From Gnetum montanum (Eukaryota > Streptophyta > Gnetopsida > Gnetales > Gnetaceae), in NCBI GenBank assembly GCA_015680685.1, contig MNCI01010150.1, forward strand, positions 630,345-694,344: a stretch of DNA of 64,000 nt. The letters run 5' to 3'. A model generated the notes under the pieces. It was given only the letters and a program-made list of their open reading frames with translations. It was not told where the DNA came from and made no database searches. Made by a program: the position numbers and the translations under genes. Every line of letters starts with the position of its first letter. The stretch's first letter is position 1. Shown one piece after another: positions 25,861-36,473 of the stretch.

Positions 25861-27537
25861 AGCAAAAGACCTTCAACCTAAGACTTTTCTTTTAGCATCA
25901 CTTATGATCTCCAAAATATCATCATTATTTTTGATAATTTTTTGTTATAATTAACCCTTTTCAGATCCCTTGGTTAGCTTAAAATGTTAGCATTTAAGCA
26001 CAAGGTGATGAAAAAGTAATATTCCCAAGGCTATGAGATAACAAAAATGATCAAGCTGTTCATATTATTTTGACTAAGTATTATTAGTTACCATATTGTT
26101 TGAAAATAGGATGTTAAAAAATTTTCAAAAAGTACATCCGTGGCCCCCACAATTAATGAGCGTAACTCCAGAAGTGCACAAGTTTCTGAACAATTAAAAC
26201 TAGAGGTCTAATGTAGAAGATGGCCAAGAAATATTGAATTTGAAAGATATTGCAATAGAAAAGTGGGAAAAATTAATTGAGAGAGATGAGAAGTAGCCCT
26301 AAAATCATGCATAAATTTAGAGAAACCATCAATGATGTTCTGGAAGATGTGAGGTTTGGTTCAAAGCCATGATAAAAAAAGTTATGCAAGTGGGTCCTCC
26401 CTAAAGCAGGCTCTTGCCATAATGCCCTTGCATAACCACTTCTATAGATGTTCGTGGGTACCTTAGAAGTTAAATTTAGATCATGCCTTTGTTCCAAACA
26501 ACACACAACTATCATGGTTAGGATGGTGCACTATACTATACAAAACCAAGAGGCTCATAATTGCATGCAATAGTGAGGTGAATAATCAGATGAGAAGGGA
26601 TTGCAAAGATTGGGATGTAAGGTACTGCACCATATCCGTAATGCGTTCTTATGTCAATTGTAATTAAAATTACCATCATACCTATTTTTCTAAGTTTCAG
26701 AACAAGTCCATAGCATTAGTAGTGGCCTTGCATTGATGTGTTCCTTCTTGCCTACCATCATGAGTCCATAATAACCATAGAGAGTGATCATTACTCCAAA
26801 AAGAGAAGAAACGAGAAGAAGGAAGGAAGGGCCTTAGTTAGAGGGATGCCTTTAGGCATAGGTAACATGTCTTTCCAACCCCATAACTAGCACTTGCAAC
26901 CCATTATTATGATTAAGGGGTGTGCTTTGAATTCCCATTATGTTTTTTTGTTGTTGGTTTTTTGGTTAAATGGGAACCACACCATGCAAAGGCATTGCTT
27001 CCTATTTATTGGTCGACAATATGAGTGATGATACATTCCTAGAGGAGTCATAAAACACAAGAAGGAAGTCAAGAAGAGAACCCAACAAATCCCCTTGATG
27101 TCACACCCTTACCATTTCCACTTGGTCTTTTCCTCTTTCTTCAGGGCACAATGATCAGTAATTATATTTAGTTTCATGTAAGAAGAATCATATTATTTTC
27201 ATGACAAAGACCTTTTATTTAGAGGATTGGAGGGATGGATGATATGGTCTCATTACTTTACACAATTATTTACCCAATCAGCTTGATAGAATAGGACAAA
27301 ACCCCAACACATAGTGTTGACTTTTGCATCATGACTGACAACATTATTAATGAAAACATCAAAGACATTCATAAAACATAAAGAAAATGACTTAAGAAAA
27401 GAAAAAATTATACAAAAAAGAAAAGAAAAATAACAAGAAATGGAAAACATATTAAGAATCGAAAAATTTTGGATGAAATAGGAAAATGATAAAAAATTGT
27501 AAAACAAAAAAGTGAAAAGCACTTATTAGTTCTTGAT
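25861..27537 (-). other. 3' noncoding region of element a
   Basis: AT-rich DNA without a real ORF. It shares short blocks with the same region of elements b and c: 'cccttgatgtcacaccc' at 27091-27110 (compare 36077 and 63503) and 'gtgggtcctccctaaagcag' near 26391 (compare 35404). Unlike element b it goes straight to the LTR, with no third ORF. Confidence 0.55.
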
Positions 27538-29342
27538 TCAAGATGGGGCATCTCCTCCATGACCAAGGTTATAGGTGGAACAAGAGCTAATAAGTGAATG
27601 AGATGTTTCCATACATTTTTGAAATAGTTTTGTATTTACATTTTTGAGCCATTGGGTTTCTTTTGGTTTAGTGGCTACTATGTAGACTTGGTTTAGCTCA
27701 CACACTTGTTCCTTAACCTTGTTGTGGATTGGTATAGGGATCGTATTAATACTTTGAATTTTCAGCCCACAACTACACCCTTTATCATTATAAGTAATGC
27801 ATGGAGTTTTTTGTCTCTCCATAGTGATAGGTTCATCTATTATGTTTTGCATTAGAGTGATAATGGGTGTTGGCTCTTGCATAATATTGGGAGACATTGT
27901 TTTGGTGAAGAAGGGTGTTGCACTAGATTGGCCTTGCACTGGTTTTGATGAGCTAGTAGGTTTACAAGTGTTGTGCTCCTTTATGGGAATTATCTTAAAG
28001 AAATGACATTTTCGAGACTTTGGTTGAGATCTACTAATATTATCATTTATCTGTATGTTCTCAGCACAAGTGGCATTTTGGTTGAGATCTACTAATATTA
28101 TCATTTATGTGTATGTTCTCAACACAAGTGGCATTCTTCCATTGATGTTGTGGTGTTGATCCTTCTTGTGTTGTTTGTGGTGACATATGTTGGAGGGAAG
28201 TATGAGAATGTTGAGGAGGTGACAAAGGATAAGAGGTTTGAGATGGTGATCCCATAGGAGATATTGCAGGCTAATGATATTCGGGAGAATGATAGTAGTG
28301 ATTTGAGGTAGGGGAAGTAGAACTACTTGGATAAATAGGCTATTGAACATGGTACTCATACAAGTTTGGCTAGCAATAAGGGTATTGCTGGTTTGATGAT
28401 GGCCTCCCCCATGATTGTGGGGTTTTCCACTACAATTGATACTAGTGTTGAGGCTGATAAGAAGGTACCATTAGAATAGTATGGTTGGTGGTAGGATTGT
28501 TTATAATTACCTTATGAGTAAGGTTATTTCCTAGGAATTTGCTTTTGTATGAACTTGGGATTCAAAGAAAAAGCCCTAAACTCTTGTAGATGTAACATAA
28601 CTAAGCAATAGCCCTTTGGATATTCATATTGGCAGATGTCACATACATCACCCTCTTCTATATTTGAGTTTGTAACCTCCTCTACTACAACTATTTTCTC
28701 TTTTTGCCGATAAGTGTTCCTACTTATTTTTTTGGTTTTTTTCCTCTTCTTGTTTTGGTCACTTGATCCTTTTTGTATTACCCTCTCCTCTATGGTTTTC
28801 ATGTAGGTTGCAACTTTGTCATTCATCAACTCCCATATCTTATCTATCCTTGCTTTAAGCTTAGTGATAGACTTTTGTATTGGCAAGGTTTTTTGTGAAA
28901 TGATGTTGTGGATCAGAATTATAGCCTTCCTTCTAGGAGTGTTGTTCATGTTAAGCCATTAGATGTGGCTTTCCCTTGAATGCCTTTGAGGTATTTGAAA
29001 GACCTCCCTAATCTATGCCATGCCCCTAGTAGCCAATAAGGGTTCATTAGCATCAGACATGTCATGGTGAAAATCTCTATATCTATTTATTTGATTTCGT
29101 TGATCTTGTTTATTCTTACTTTCATGTCTTTCATCTTGCCCTTGCATTCTATCTCTATTTTCATCTTGACCCCTTAGTGGAGCTCTATTTCTATACCTAA
29201 GTTCATCTTTGTTAGAACTAAACATTGAAGAGGAAGAGGAAGATGGTGAACTCAGAGAATCATCATGGCTCCTATATTTTCCCGTATGGTCCCTTGATTT
29301 ATCTTGTCTAGGTTTAGAGGAGGTCCTATGTGAAGAAGACAT
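27538..29342 (-). pseudogene. Gag-only polyprotein of non-autonomous element a
   Basis: It starts at the ATG at 29342, 115 bp inside the primer site, as in the other copies. Order: a Ser/Arg/Asp-rich N-terminus (109 codons); a stop at 29013; a helical segment (28949 on); the motif CDICQYEYPKGYC followed by x4-H (pattern CX2CX8CX4H); a Pro/Gln/Tyr-rich linker; then a C-terminal domain with PCITYNDKGCSCG, TQWL, KCME and the ending HGGDAPS. The central Gag core found at 47860 and 50127 (NNIPxFxGGY) is deleted. Protease, RT and integrase are absent. A 58-bp tandem duplication lies at 28023-28138. Several stops and shifts make it a pseudogene. Confidence 0.7.
28023..28138 (-). repeat. 58-bp tandem duplication inside the gag of element a
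   Basis: The words 'gttgagatctactaatatta' and 'tgtatgttctca(g/a)cacaag' occur twice with a period of 58 bp (28023 and 28081). Since 58 is not a multiple of three it shifts the frame, so it arose after the copy stopped being selected for coding. Confidence 0.75.
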
Positions 29343-29457
29343 GGTTTTATTTGATAATGTGTGTGACTTAAAATATTAATATTTTCTAAAAGATAAATTG
29401 TTAATACTTTCACAGTGATCATTTATAATCTAATTAATTTAGATAACTAGTACTAGA

Positions 29458-29476
29458 CCTAGCAATGGCGTCGCCA
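29458..29476 (-). other. Primer-binding site of element a
   Basis: One base inside the LTR end the minus strand reads TGGCGACGCCATTGCTAGG. It starts like the tRNA-Asp-type site (TGGCGCCG) used by Athila-type elements but carries extra bases. The position is certain from the LTR end; the tRNA assignment is tentative. Confidence 0.55.
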
Positions 29477-29477
29477 A

Positions 29478-30029
29478 TGATGAGCAGTAGGTACCCCCTA
29501 TGCCCAACCATATGAATCATAAGCATTCACACATGATTTGATTGAACTCTGTGGATGGGACTAGTTGTGGCATCTAGATTGTTAAGCATTGATTGTAAAA
29601 TGTTGTCTTCCCACTTGGACTAGCTGTAGCTTTATCATGTATGGTTTAGTGAGGCATATGATAGTTGATGTTGTTGTGGCCTTGTGCTAATCTTAACAAC
29701 AATGGAAAATTAATTCTTTAACCTAATTAAGCATAGGAAGATAAATTCTAAACTAGCCTAAGGGTGATGAGTGTCTATTCCTAGCTTGTCATACACACCT
29801 TGAACCCACATATCCACAACTAAGATTACCAAGCATTATGTACTGGGTGAACCAAGCAAAAACATTGCTAGGATTACCAAACAAATATGTGTTTACACTT
29901 GAAACTGGTCGTGCTCATTCCGTCAATTGATTAACATGCATGGAAATGTAAATATTAAGTAAGTACATGGAAAGTAAATTGCATGAAAAGTAAATCTACT
30001 CTAAGTCAAAGTGTTGCAATGAATATGAA
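29478..30029 (-). mobile_element. 5' LTR of element a, truncated
   Basis: Minus-oriented, with its 3' end at 29478 (TGATGAGCAG) next to the primer site. It parallels 25122-25690 closely until 'gttgcaatgaatatgaatc' at about 30029, then the two diverge abruptly. The promoter half of this LTR is therefore missing and replaced by unrelated DNA. Without an intact 5' LTR the element cannot be transcribed in the normal way. Confidence 0.65.
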
Positions 30030-30824
30030 TCAATAGGATGCATCTAGTAATTCAACAAGGAATTTTGGCAAATTAAATAGGCATTGCATTTCTTTAGGAA
30101 TAGATTCATTCTTGAAGACATGATAATCTCTCTACTCCATACTTCATCACCAATCATTTACATTAAATACCACTCATAGATTACATTCGTTGGAACACCT
30201 TTTGGGCTAAGTGCTATGATTTTTACTTAAGAGGTTCCAATATGTACAATGGGCACTTAAGTTAGGTGTTTATCATTGGGGTGTAGCTTCCATGAGCTAT
30301 TGTCCTATGCTTATTTACATGATGCATTTCTTTGATTATGCATGTGCATTCTAGTATGCAACACAATACACAAACAAGGAAATAAGATTGACAACCTATC
30401 TTCTATCCAACCTTTTTCTATGTGATAATTGTTAATAGTTTTACATCCCTAATTGAACACTTAAGTCTAAATTACAATACCATGATAAGTAAAAGACATG
30501 AATGAATGAAGATAGAATATAACTTGAAACTCATTTGTTGCATGGAATGTCAAAAAATGTACATTGTTCTTAGATTTAAATTTAGCATTCACTGTTGTTG
30601 GTTACCTTGTCTATAATAGCACTTGGGTCAAGAATTGAGAAATATTTTGTTCTCTTATCAAGAAATTATATACACACTTGTTGGAAATCCATGTAAAATT
30701 TATCTCCAAGAATGTAGACCAATTCAAAATCTGACTTGAAAAAGAACTAGAGGAGGGTATCTACAAGCATGATTTCATCATAGAGATTTAGAATGACTTA
30801 CCCTTGTGAGTTTGCATCTACAAT
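30030..30824. other. Unassigned AT-rich segment between elements a and b
   Basis: About 800 bp without an ORF or recognisable repeat. It separates the truncated LTR of element a from the complete LTR at 30825 and may be old host DNA or an unrecognised insertion. Confidence 0.4.
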
Positions 30825-31627
30825 TGATGAGTGGCGAGGTACCCCTACACTCAACCATACGAATACAAGCGTTACACATGCGATCTGGTTGAACTCCGCA
30901 AACAAACTAGTTGTCGCATCTAGACAGTTAGCCTTAGGTCGCAGTTCGTTGTCTTCCCACCTGGACTAGTATTAGCTTTGTCACGTATGGTTTAGTCTAG
31001 AGTGAGGTGTATGATGGGTTTCTAATCTAATGCTACTCTTGAAGGCAATGGAAAGTAATATTAACTAAGCTAGGAGAGAAGGGTGAGAGAATCTAAACTA
31101 GCCTAAGTGTGATGAGCATTAGTTCCTTGATTATTCATACACATCTTGGACTTCGTGCATGACTACCACTAGGATTGCCAAGCGCAGATCCTAGGTACGC
31201 TACTGGGTTACCAAGTAGTCACACTTAAATGCTCGTAATCAAGTCGTACTCATTCTACGTTTAACCTGAGTTTAAGGGTGAGAGAGATTAACTAGGAAAG
31301 CAGTAAATAACAATAACAATTAAATAATTAATTAATTAAACTAAGTGAATGCTGCAATGATGAAGTAATCTCAATCTTTATTTCTGGTCATGTGCGTGTC
31401 CAAGTACGTCACACTCGAATAAGGATGCCATACAATTACAATCACCACACTGTGGGCATACATCGAGAGGAAAAGGGTTGAGAGAGAAAATGAAAACTAA
31501 AATCAAAACTAACTCTAAAAACTTCCTAATTGCCTAACTCATCTGTCTTCCTCTTATTTATAGATGAGGAGACAGGCAGCGATATCGTGTATGCGATATC
31601 GCGGTTACCCCAAATGACGACTCATCA
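30825..31627 (-). mobile_element. Complete 803-bp LTR, probably the 3' LTR of element b
   Basis: On the minus strand it begins TGATGAGTCGTC at 31627 and ends CTCATCA at 30825. A TATA box (tataaata, 31562-31555) lies about 65 bp inside the start. Flanking 5-mers are acaat (30820-30824) and aaaat (31628-31632), four of five alike, so it could be a solo LTR with a decayed duplication. Its promoter nevertheless matches the internal promoter of element b at 35049-35115, and it has the right strand and order to be that element's 3' LTR. No clear purine tract precedes it. Confidence 0.75.
31555..31605 (-). promoter_or_regulatory. LTR core promoter with paired CGATATCG palindromes
   Basis: Two perfect 8-bp palindromes CGATATCG (31580-31587 and 31594-31601) are separated by 'tgtatg'. 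The TATA box tataaata lies about 18 bp downstream (31562-31555). The same arrangement, with two changed bases, recurs before the third ORF of element b. Confidence 0.6.
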
Positions 31628-31794
31628 AAAATCATGAGGGGAAAATAGTTACTTGCTAACTAAACACAACATGTTCATATCATATCCTCTTTCAGATGTT
31701 ATGTTACAAAAGAACATTAATTTTATAAAAAACATAGTCATGGAGTCAATATCATAGAGCCAATTTGTAGAGAAATCAATGGTGGTACTCATTA

Positions 31795-31900
31795 CTACAT
31801 CCATAAATTTCTATCATATCTTGCTGCTATAATAATGGTGCTATTTATTCCTACATCCATAAATTTCTATCATATATTGCTACTATAATAATATGTTTGT
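31795..31900. repeat. 56-bp tandem duplication
   Basis: 'ctacatccataaatttctat' followed by 'catat(c/a)ttgct(g/a)ctata' appears at 31795 and again at 31851 with few differences. Confidence 0.8.
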
Positions 31901-32014
31901 CCATTTTTCTATGAAACTTAAGTATACACACTACTTGACAACAATATAACTTCATGATGTCAATTGATAGAAGGAGCAAAATGAAATTTTTTATTAACAA
32001 TTAGAGTTAAACAT

Positions 32015-32017
<3 letters not shown>

Positions 32018-32046
<29 letters not shown>
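32018..32046. repeat. (CT)n microsatellite
   Basis: An uninterrupted run of about 14 CT units. Confidence 0.95.
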
Positions 32047-32049
<3 letters not shown>

Positions 32050-32214
32050 AAATTTATCAAAATTTATCATAGATATACTAAAATCATCATCAAATTTATT
32101 GTAGATATACTATAATCATGCTTTGCATAATCAAACATAGAACATAGTTCATCACCTTCATGATTACAATGTATTTTCCTTAATTGGGATGATAGTTAAA
32201 TATTATCAAGGCAC

Positions 32215-32311
32215 AAGCTTTAATATCTATAAATATGAGAAACTAATGAAACACTATACAAAATGAAACCAAAATAAGCTTTAATATCTATAAATATGAG
32301 AAACTAATGAA
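32215..32311. repeat. 61-bp tandem duplication overlapping the end of an ORF
   Basis: A 36-bp block beginning 'aagctttaatatctataaat' is present at 32215 and again, unchanged, at 32276. The second copy contains the stop codon (32304-32306) of the third ORF of element b. Confidence 0.85.
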
Positions 32312-34569
32312 TCTGTAGGTCCCGGTTCTTAACTTCTACTTGGTGGGCAAAAGCATATGTGTCCAATATGGCCCGCTAGTCAGTGTGTTGAGCATTGATA
32401 GCATTGATGTGGGCCTTGGCCATATGGAGCTCCTTTTCAAGGATCTGTTTGTACATCCCCACCTAATCTCGAAAGTGATCCTTTAGCTTTTCATGTCGTT
32501 TAACCTCATTTTGCCACGTGCTTATTTCAATGGCTGTCTTTTGACGAATTTCGCGTACCTCCTCCATTGAGAGGGTTTGGTTCTCCTTGGCTAAATGACT
32601 TATGTCCTGGTTGACCCAGATAAATTGTTATCGTAACTAGTGAAAGTGTTCCTCAAGAACATTCTTCTGCTTCTCCACAATGGTTAACCGAAGGTTTTCG
32701 GTAGCAAGCTATTTATTTTCTTCCTATAAGGCATTGAGTGCCTTAAGATGCACATGAGTTTGCGCCTGTGCGCGGAGGCATCCCAAATAGCCTTCTCTTT
32801 TTCCTTAGCCACCTTTTTATTCTCTGTGATTAGCTTGGCTAGTTGCTCAGTTCTAAAATTATCTAGCTAGTCTACGGGAACAAATTGCAAAGGGTTCCGC
32901 TATGTTGCTTATAGGGCCACGAGCTGTTCTTGCAATTTCTGCACTTTTGCTTTCGCATGCTTGGCCCTCACTTTTGTTAAGATTAGCTTCCCCTTTGTGG
33001 AAATGAGGTCTGATTGAATTACCGTAACATCCTGAGGGATGTCAAACAAGGACGTCATTACATGCCCTATTTGGAGCAATCGATCAAGCACATCCTCATG
33101 TTCCGCAGAAGTCATTGAGGTTCCGCCAAAGTTTGAGCATCGCGTGCTCCTGTGAGATTTGCCGGTGGCACAATAGGTACATTGAATGATTCTTTGATGT
33201 GATCCGCAACCACTTCTGCAGCTTCTGTGGCATCCTGGTGTTGCATGACCACCACAGTGGCCCCTTCACTAGTTTCTAATTGCACCTAGAAAGATGCCGC
33301 ATTTCCTGAGATCTGTTGTGACCAACTACTTTCCCCTCCTCTTGTGTGAATAGATACTTCATCCCTTGTGCGATCTATAGAAACTATGGGTTGAATGAAA
33401 TCATCAATGATGTGGAAGAGGTTTGCATCATCACCACTTTCCCAACTGACCATCTCAATGATGGCCCTGAGATGGCTCATCGATAGTCTGTATTCTTGCG
33501 GTGGTGGTGGTTGATCCTAGTCTGTGATGGGCCTTGCTTCCTATTGTTGGTTGGGTCCTTTGTTTGGAGGTTGGCTAGGTCCTGGATGTTGAGTTGCAGT
33601 TGGTCCAGCTGTCTGTTCTTCTTCTTCTTCTTCCAGTCCCAACGTCTCACTAGTGATTTTCCTTGGAGCTGGCGACTTTAACAATTTGGCGTATGAAGTA
33701 GTCTGAGCTTTTTGGAGGACATCATTGGTGTACCCCTGGATACCAGCACGTTGGTAAAGCTTTCTGATAAGACAAGGGAAAGACAGCACCATCTTCCCTG
33801 TCTTCCGTTCCTTGAACTACCTCAGGATCTCTATTAAATATAGATGGGGTAGGTTAGCGTTAACCTTTCCCATCAGCACTGCACATCCTCTTGCCACATA
33901 TGTTGATATTCTTTTTAAGCCCTTTGTGGGGAAGAGGTGATATGTTCCAATTTTGAAGTAGATCTTCTTTTCCGTCATCAACTCACCAAATGTTTTATCT
34001 CTGCCATAAGCCCTTTCCAACCAATCCCGTCGCACATCGGGGTCTGAACGGGTGGATAACTGAGCAACTTTGGGCCTTGTATTTGGAAGGTTTAACACTT
34101 CCGAAATGGCCTGCATGGAGAAATCAACTGTCACACCTCAAATGTTGATGGTGGTGCCTTGCTCCCTATTGTGCCAGAATAGGTACGTCTCCCCTAGGTA
34201 CTAGGCACCGCTTTTAGAGAGGGTAGGCCATAAGGGAGACCCTTTGAGGTGATCCCTAATAGCCTCAGGAGCAAACTCTACAAAAGATTCAAAGTTTAAT
34301 TCCACAATCACCGTAGTGAATGTGGACTTTTCATGGATGGCCTGAACACAATCTTGGGGCAACGTGAGATGTTGTCCCTGTTCAGGCGCTGCAGCAGTTC
34401 CTCCTTCTGCCTGCCTGGACTGTACGGTAGGAGGATTCTCTTGATGAATGCTGCATGATTGTTCCTCCTGTTCTACATGTTATTCGGCAAGATCTTGTCT
34501 TCCACCTCTCCGAGATTGTTTGCTTCCACCTTGAGTAGGACCTTCTTGTTATCCACGTTTAGGGGCCAT
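32304..34569 (-). pseudogene. Third ORF (coiled-coil protein) of element b
   Basis: It runs from the ATG at 34569 to a stop at 32304, about 755 codons if intact, but has several stops. N-terminal: MAPKRG and a Gln/Gly/Arg-rich stretch. Middle (34134-33541): a globular part with LNLPNTRPKVAQLS, GTYHLFPTKGLKR and VLSFPCLIRKLYQRAG. The last block aligns with LPFPSFIQKLCKRAR in the element at 48176-61540. Then come a Glu/Pro-rich linker and a long helical tail with coiled-coil character (KGKLILTKVRAKHAKAKVQ; EVKRHEKLKDHF). No signal peptide or membrane segment is seen, so it is not a typical envelope protein. Function unknown. The ATG follows a strong 3' splice site and lies 480 bp from an internal TATA box, so it was probably made from its own spliced transcript. 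Confidence 0.7.
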
Positions 34570-34927
34570 CTGCAATCACATGGGGCTAAGCATTAGTAAG
34601 GTTGTTTTTGAAGTTAAGTTATACCTTACTTCTTGTATTAATTAATGATCTTATTTTATCTCCATGTGATATTGCCCGAAAGATTGTAATAATGAGTCCA
34701 TTTTACTTAGGTGGTTTCTAATTTTTAATTCCTAGTATACCTAGGGATTAAATGATTTTTGGGCACAATTATTCTAAGTGTTATAGCTAATTACCCTAGA
34801 TGATGTCCTTTGGGCGATAATAAATTCCAAAAACGTTAGATGTGCTTTTTGGCAGGTGTCCCTCTCCCATGACTAAGCTAAACACTCCAGGTTCAAGCAG
34901 GTTTAGATAGAATTAAAATTAGAGTAC
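34570..34927 (-). other. Candidate intron before the third ORF of element b
   Basis: The minus strand reads 'tgtgattgcag' directly before the ATG at 34569, a strong acceptor. The element at 48176-61540 has 'tgtgattatag' at the same place. A possible donor (gctg then gtactc) lies at 34927. Acceptor conservation is visible; the donor is inferred. Confidence 0.45.
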
Positions 34928-35048
34928 CAGCGAGCAAGATAGAGGTTGAAAAGCAAAGGTGTCACACTCACAAGTTGCACAGAAAAATTTGAAAAACTCC
35001 CCCTCATGAATGATGAGAAATGAGGCTAAGTGTTGCGGGGGGTCGCCT

Positions 35049-35115
35049 ATTTATATGTTTGGAGGAACGAAATATCGTGTATGTGATATCGCGGTTTATC
35101 GATGTTTTAGGCCTG
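35049..35115 (-). promoter_or_regulatory. Internal promoter of element b, matching its LTR promoter
   Basis: On the minus strand 'aaccgcgatatc', 'catacacgatat' and then, after about 20 bp, 'tataaata' (35056-35049) match the LTR at 31605-31555 almost base for base. It stands upstream of the third ORF, followed by the leader 'gagggggagtttttc', which resembles 'acggggagtttttga' at 57122 in the inner element. Confidence 0.6.
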
Positions 35116-36473
35116 AGGGAAAAACCAATATTTTAGGGTTTTTTTCGAAAATAAAATATGAAAGGAAGGACATGTGGCACATGTTAAAGGTTGCTAGGGT
35201 AATTCCATTAATTTGAAAGGCACAATTAATTATGATGATGTGGATTTTATCAATAAAACCTTGGATGGGAGAAAAAAGCTATGTAATGGTACATAGGAAC
35301 GTTGAAACTTAGAGGGATAATAGTAGGGAAAGAACGTTATGAAACATTATTCTGAGGGTAAGAAATGGTGTGTGTGAGCTATGTCATAAGTGAAGATTAC
35401 ACAAGTGGATCCTCCCCAAAGCAGGTTCTTACCTATAATGCCCTTGTGTAACCACACTTAAAGTGTTCATGGGTACTAGAAGGATTAAATGTAATCCACA
35501 CTGATTCTACAAAACACACACATGTAAATATCACCAGAATGAGGTAAGAATTCTATGTTATACATGACACGAGCTACAATTACATGAACAGTGAAAATGA
35601 GATGAACTAGAGAATGTGATTGTAGAGATTGGAACATGAGGTAACTGACCCAGGGCATAGTGAATCCTACGTGTAAAGCATGATTAATGTGTCATTAACC
35701 CGTCGTTCCAAGATTAGGACCAAGTCCATTCCTCTAATCAGTGACATTGCATTGTTTCATCTCATGATGAGCAACTACGAGAGTACCATAACAACAAGGC
35801 GTATGATCACTTGGCGTTTTATTCAAGGGAGGAGTGATTTTTATTTTGTGGCACTTCCTTCTTTTCTTTTTCTTTTTTTTCTTCTTTTTACTGAATCCAG
35901 AGAAGCCGCCAACCTTCAGGCATGGGTGCATGTCTTTTCAGTGGGACCCCCTAGAACAACATTGAATTTTGAAGTGCCATTTTGATTACTCTTACTCCCA
36001 TTTTCGTTGGATCTACAAGGATCTTAGTACAACTACGTTGCATGATAACTCTCACAGACGTCACCAAAGAGAATCCACAAGTCCCCTTGATGTTACATCC
36101 TAATCATTTTCTCTTGGTCCATCCTTCTTTAGTTTGGGTACAATGAACACAAAATTAATTTTAAGTTTTAAAAATGTCAAGAATATCACTGTATCCTCGA
36201 ACAGAACCTCTCATTTGTAGAATGGATGAGTGGGTGTAATGGGCTCACTGTTCTAAATAATTGATCGCTCCAGACTTGATAACATAGAACACACCTCAAC
36301 CAACGATCCACATGAGTGTTTTATTCGTAGATGAAATTACTTATAAAAACGTAAAAGAAAAAAAAGACAAAAAGATAAAAAAGATAAAACACGAAATTGA
36401 AAAATGAAAAACTGGAAAACAAAAAGTTGTAAAATCAAAGAAAATAAAAAGTGGTTATTAATCATGCTTGTTA
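35116..36473 (-). other. 3' noncoding region between gag and internal promoter of element b
   Basis: Holds the conserved family blocks 'caagtccccttgatgttaca' (36077), 'gccaaccttcaggcatggg' (35909) and 'gtggatcctccccaaagcag' (35404), in the same order as in element a. Short ORFs here are without family support. Confidence 0.55.

Larger units (their letters stand above)
31628..32303. other. AT-rich segment with microsatellite and short tandem duplications
   Basis: It lies between the third ORF of element b and the LTR. It contains a 56-bp tandem duplication ('ctacatccataaatttctat' at 31795 and 31851), a CT microsatellite at 32018-32046, a duplicated 'agatatactataatcat'-type unit just after it, and a 61-bp duplication at 32215-32311. 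No gene. Confidence 0.6.

Noticed and set aside
30820-31632. Solo LTR with a clean target-site duplication
   Set aside because: The flanks acaat and aaaat differ, and the promoter match with 35049 and the gene order favour the 3' LTR of element b; the solo-LTR reading is kept only as an alternative.
32018-32046. CT run as a regulatory GAGA-type element
   Set aside because: A simple microsatellite in a retroelement tail with no gene nearby to regulate.
33496-33681. Trp- and Phe-rich plus ORF
   Set aside because: Antisense to the Glu/Pro linker of the third ORF of element b.
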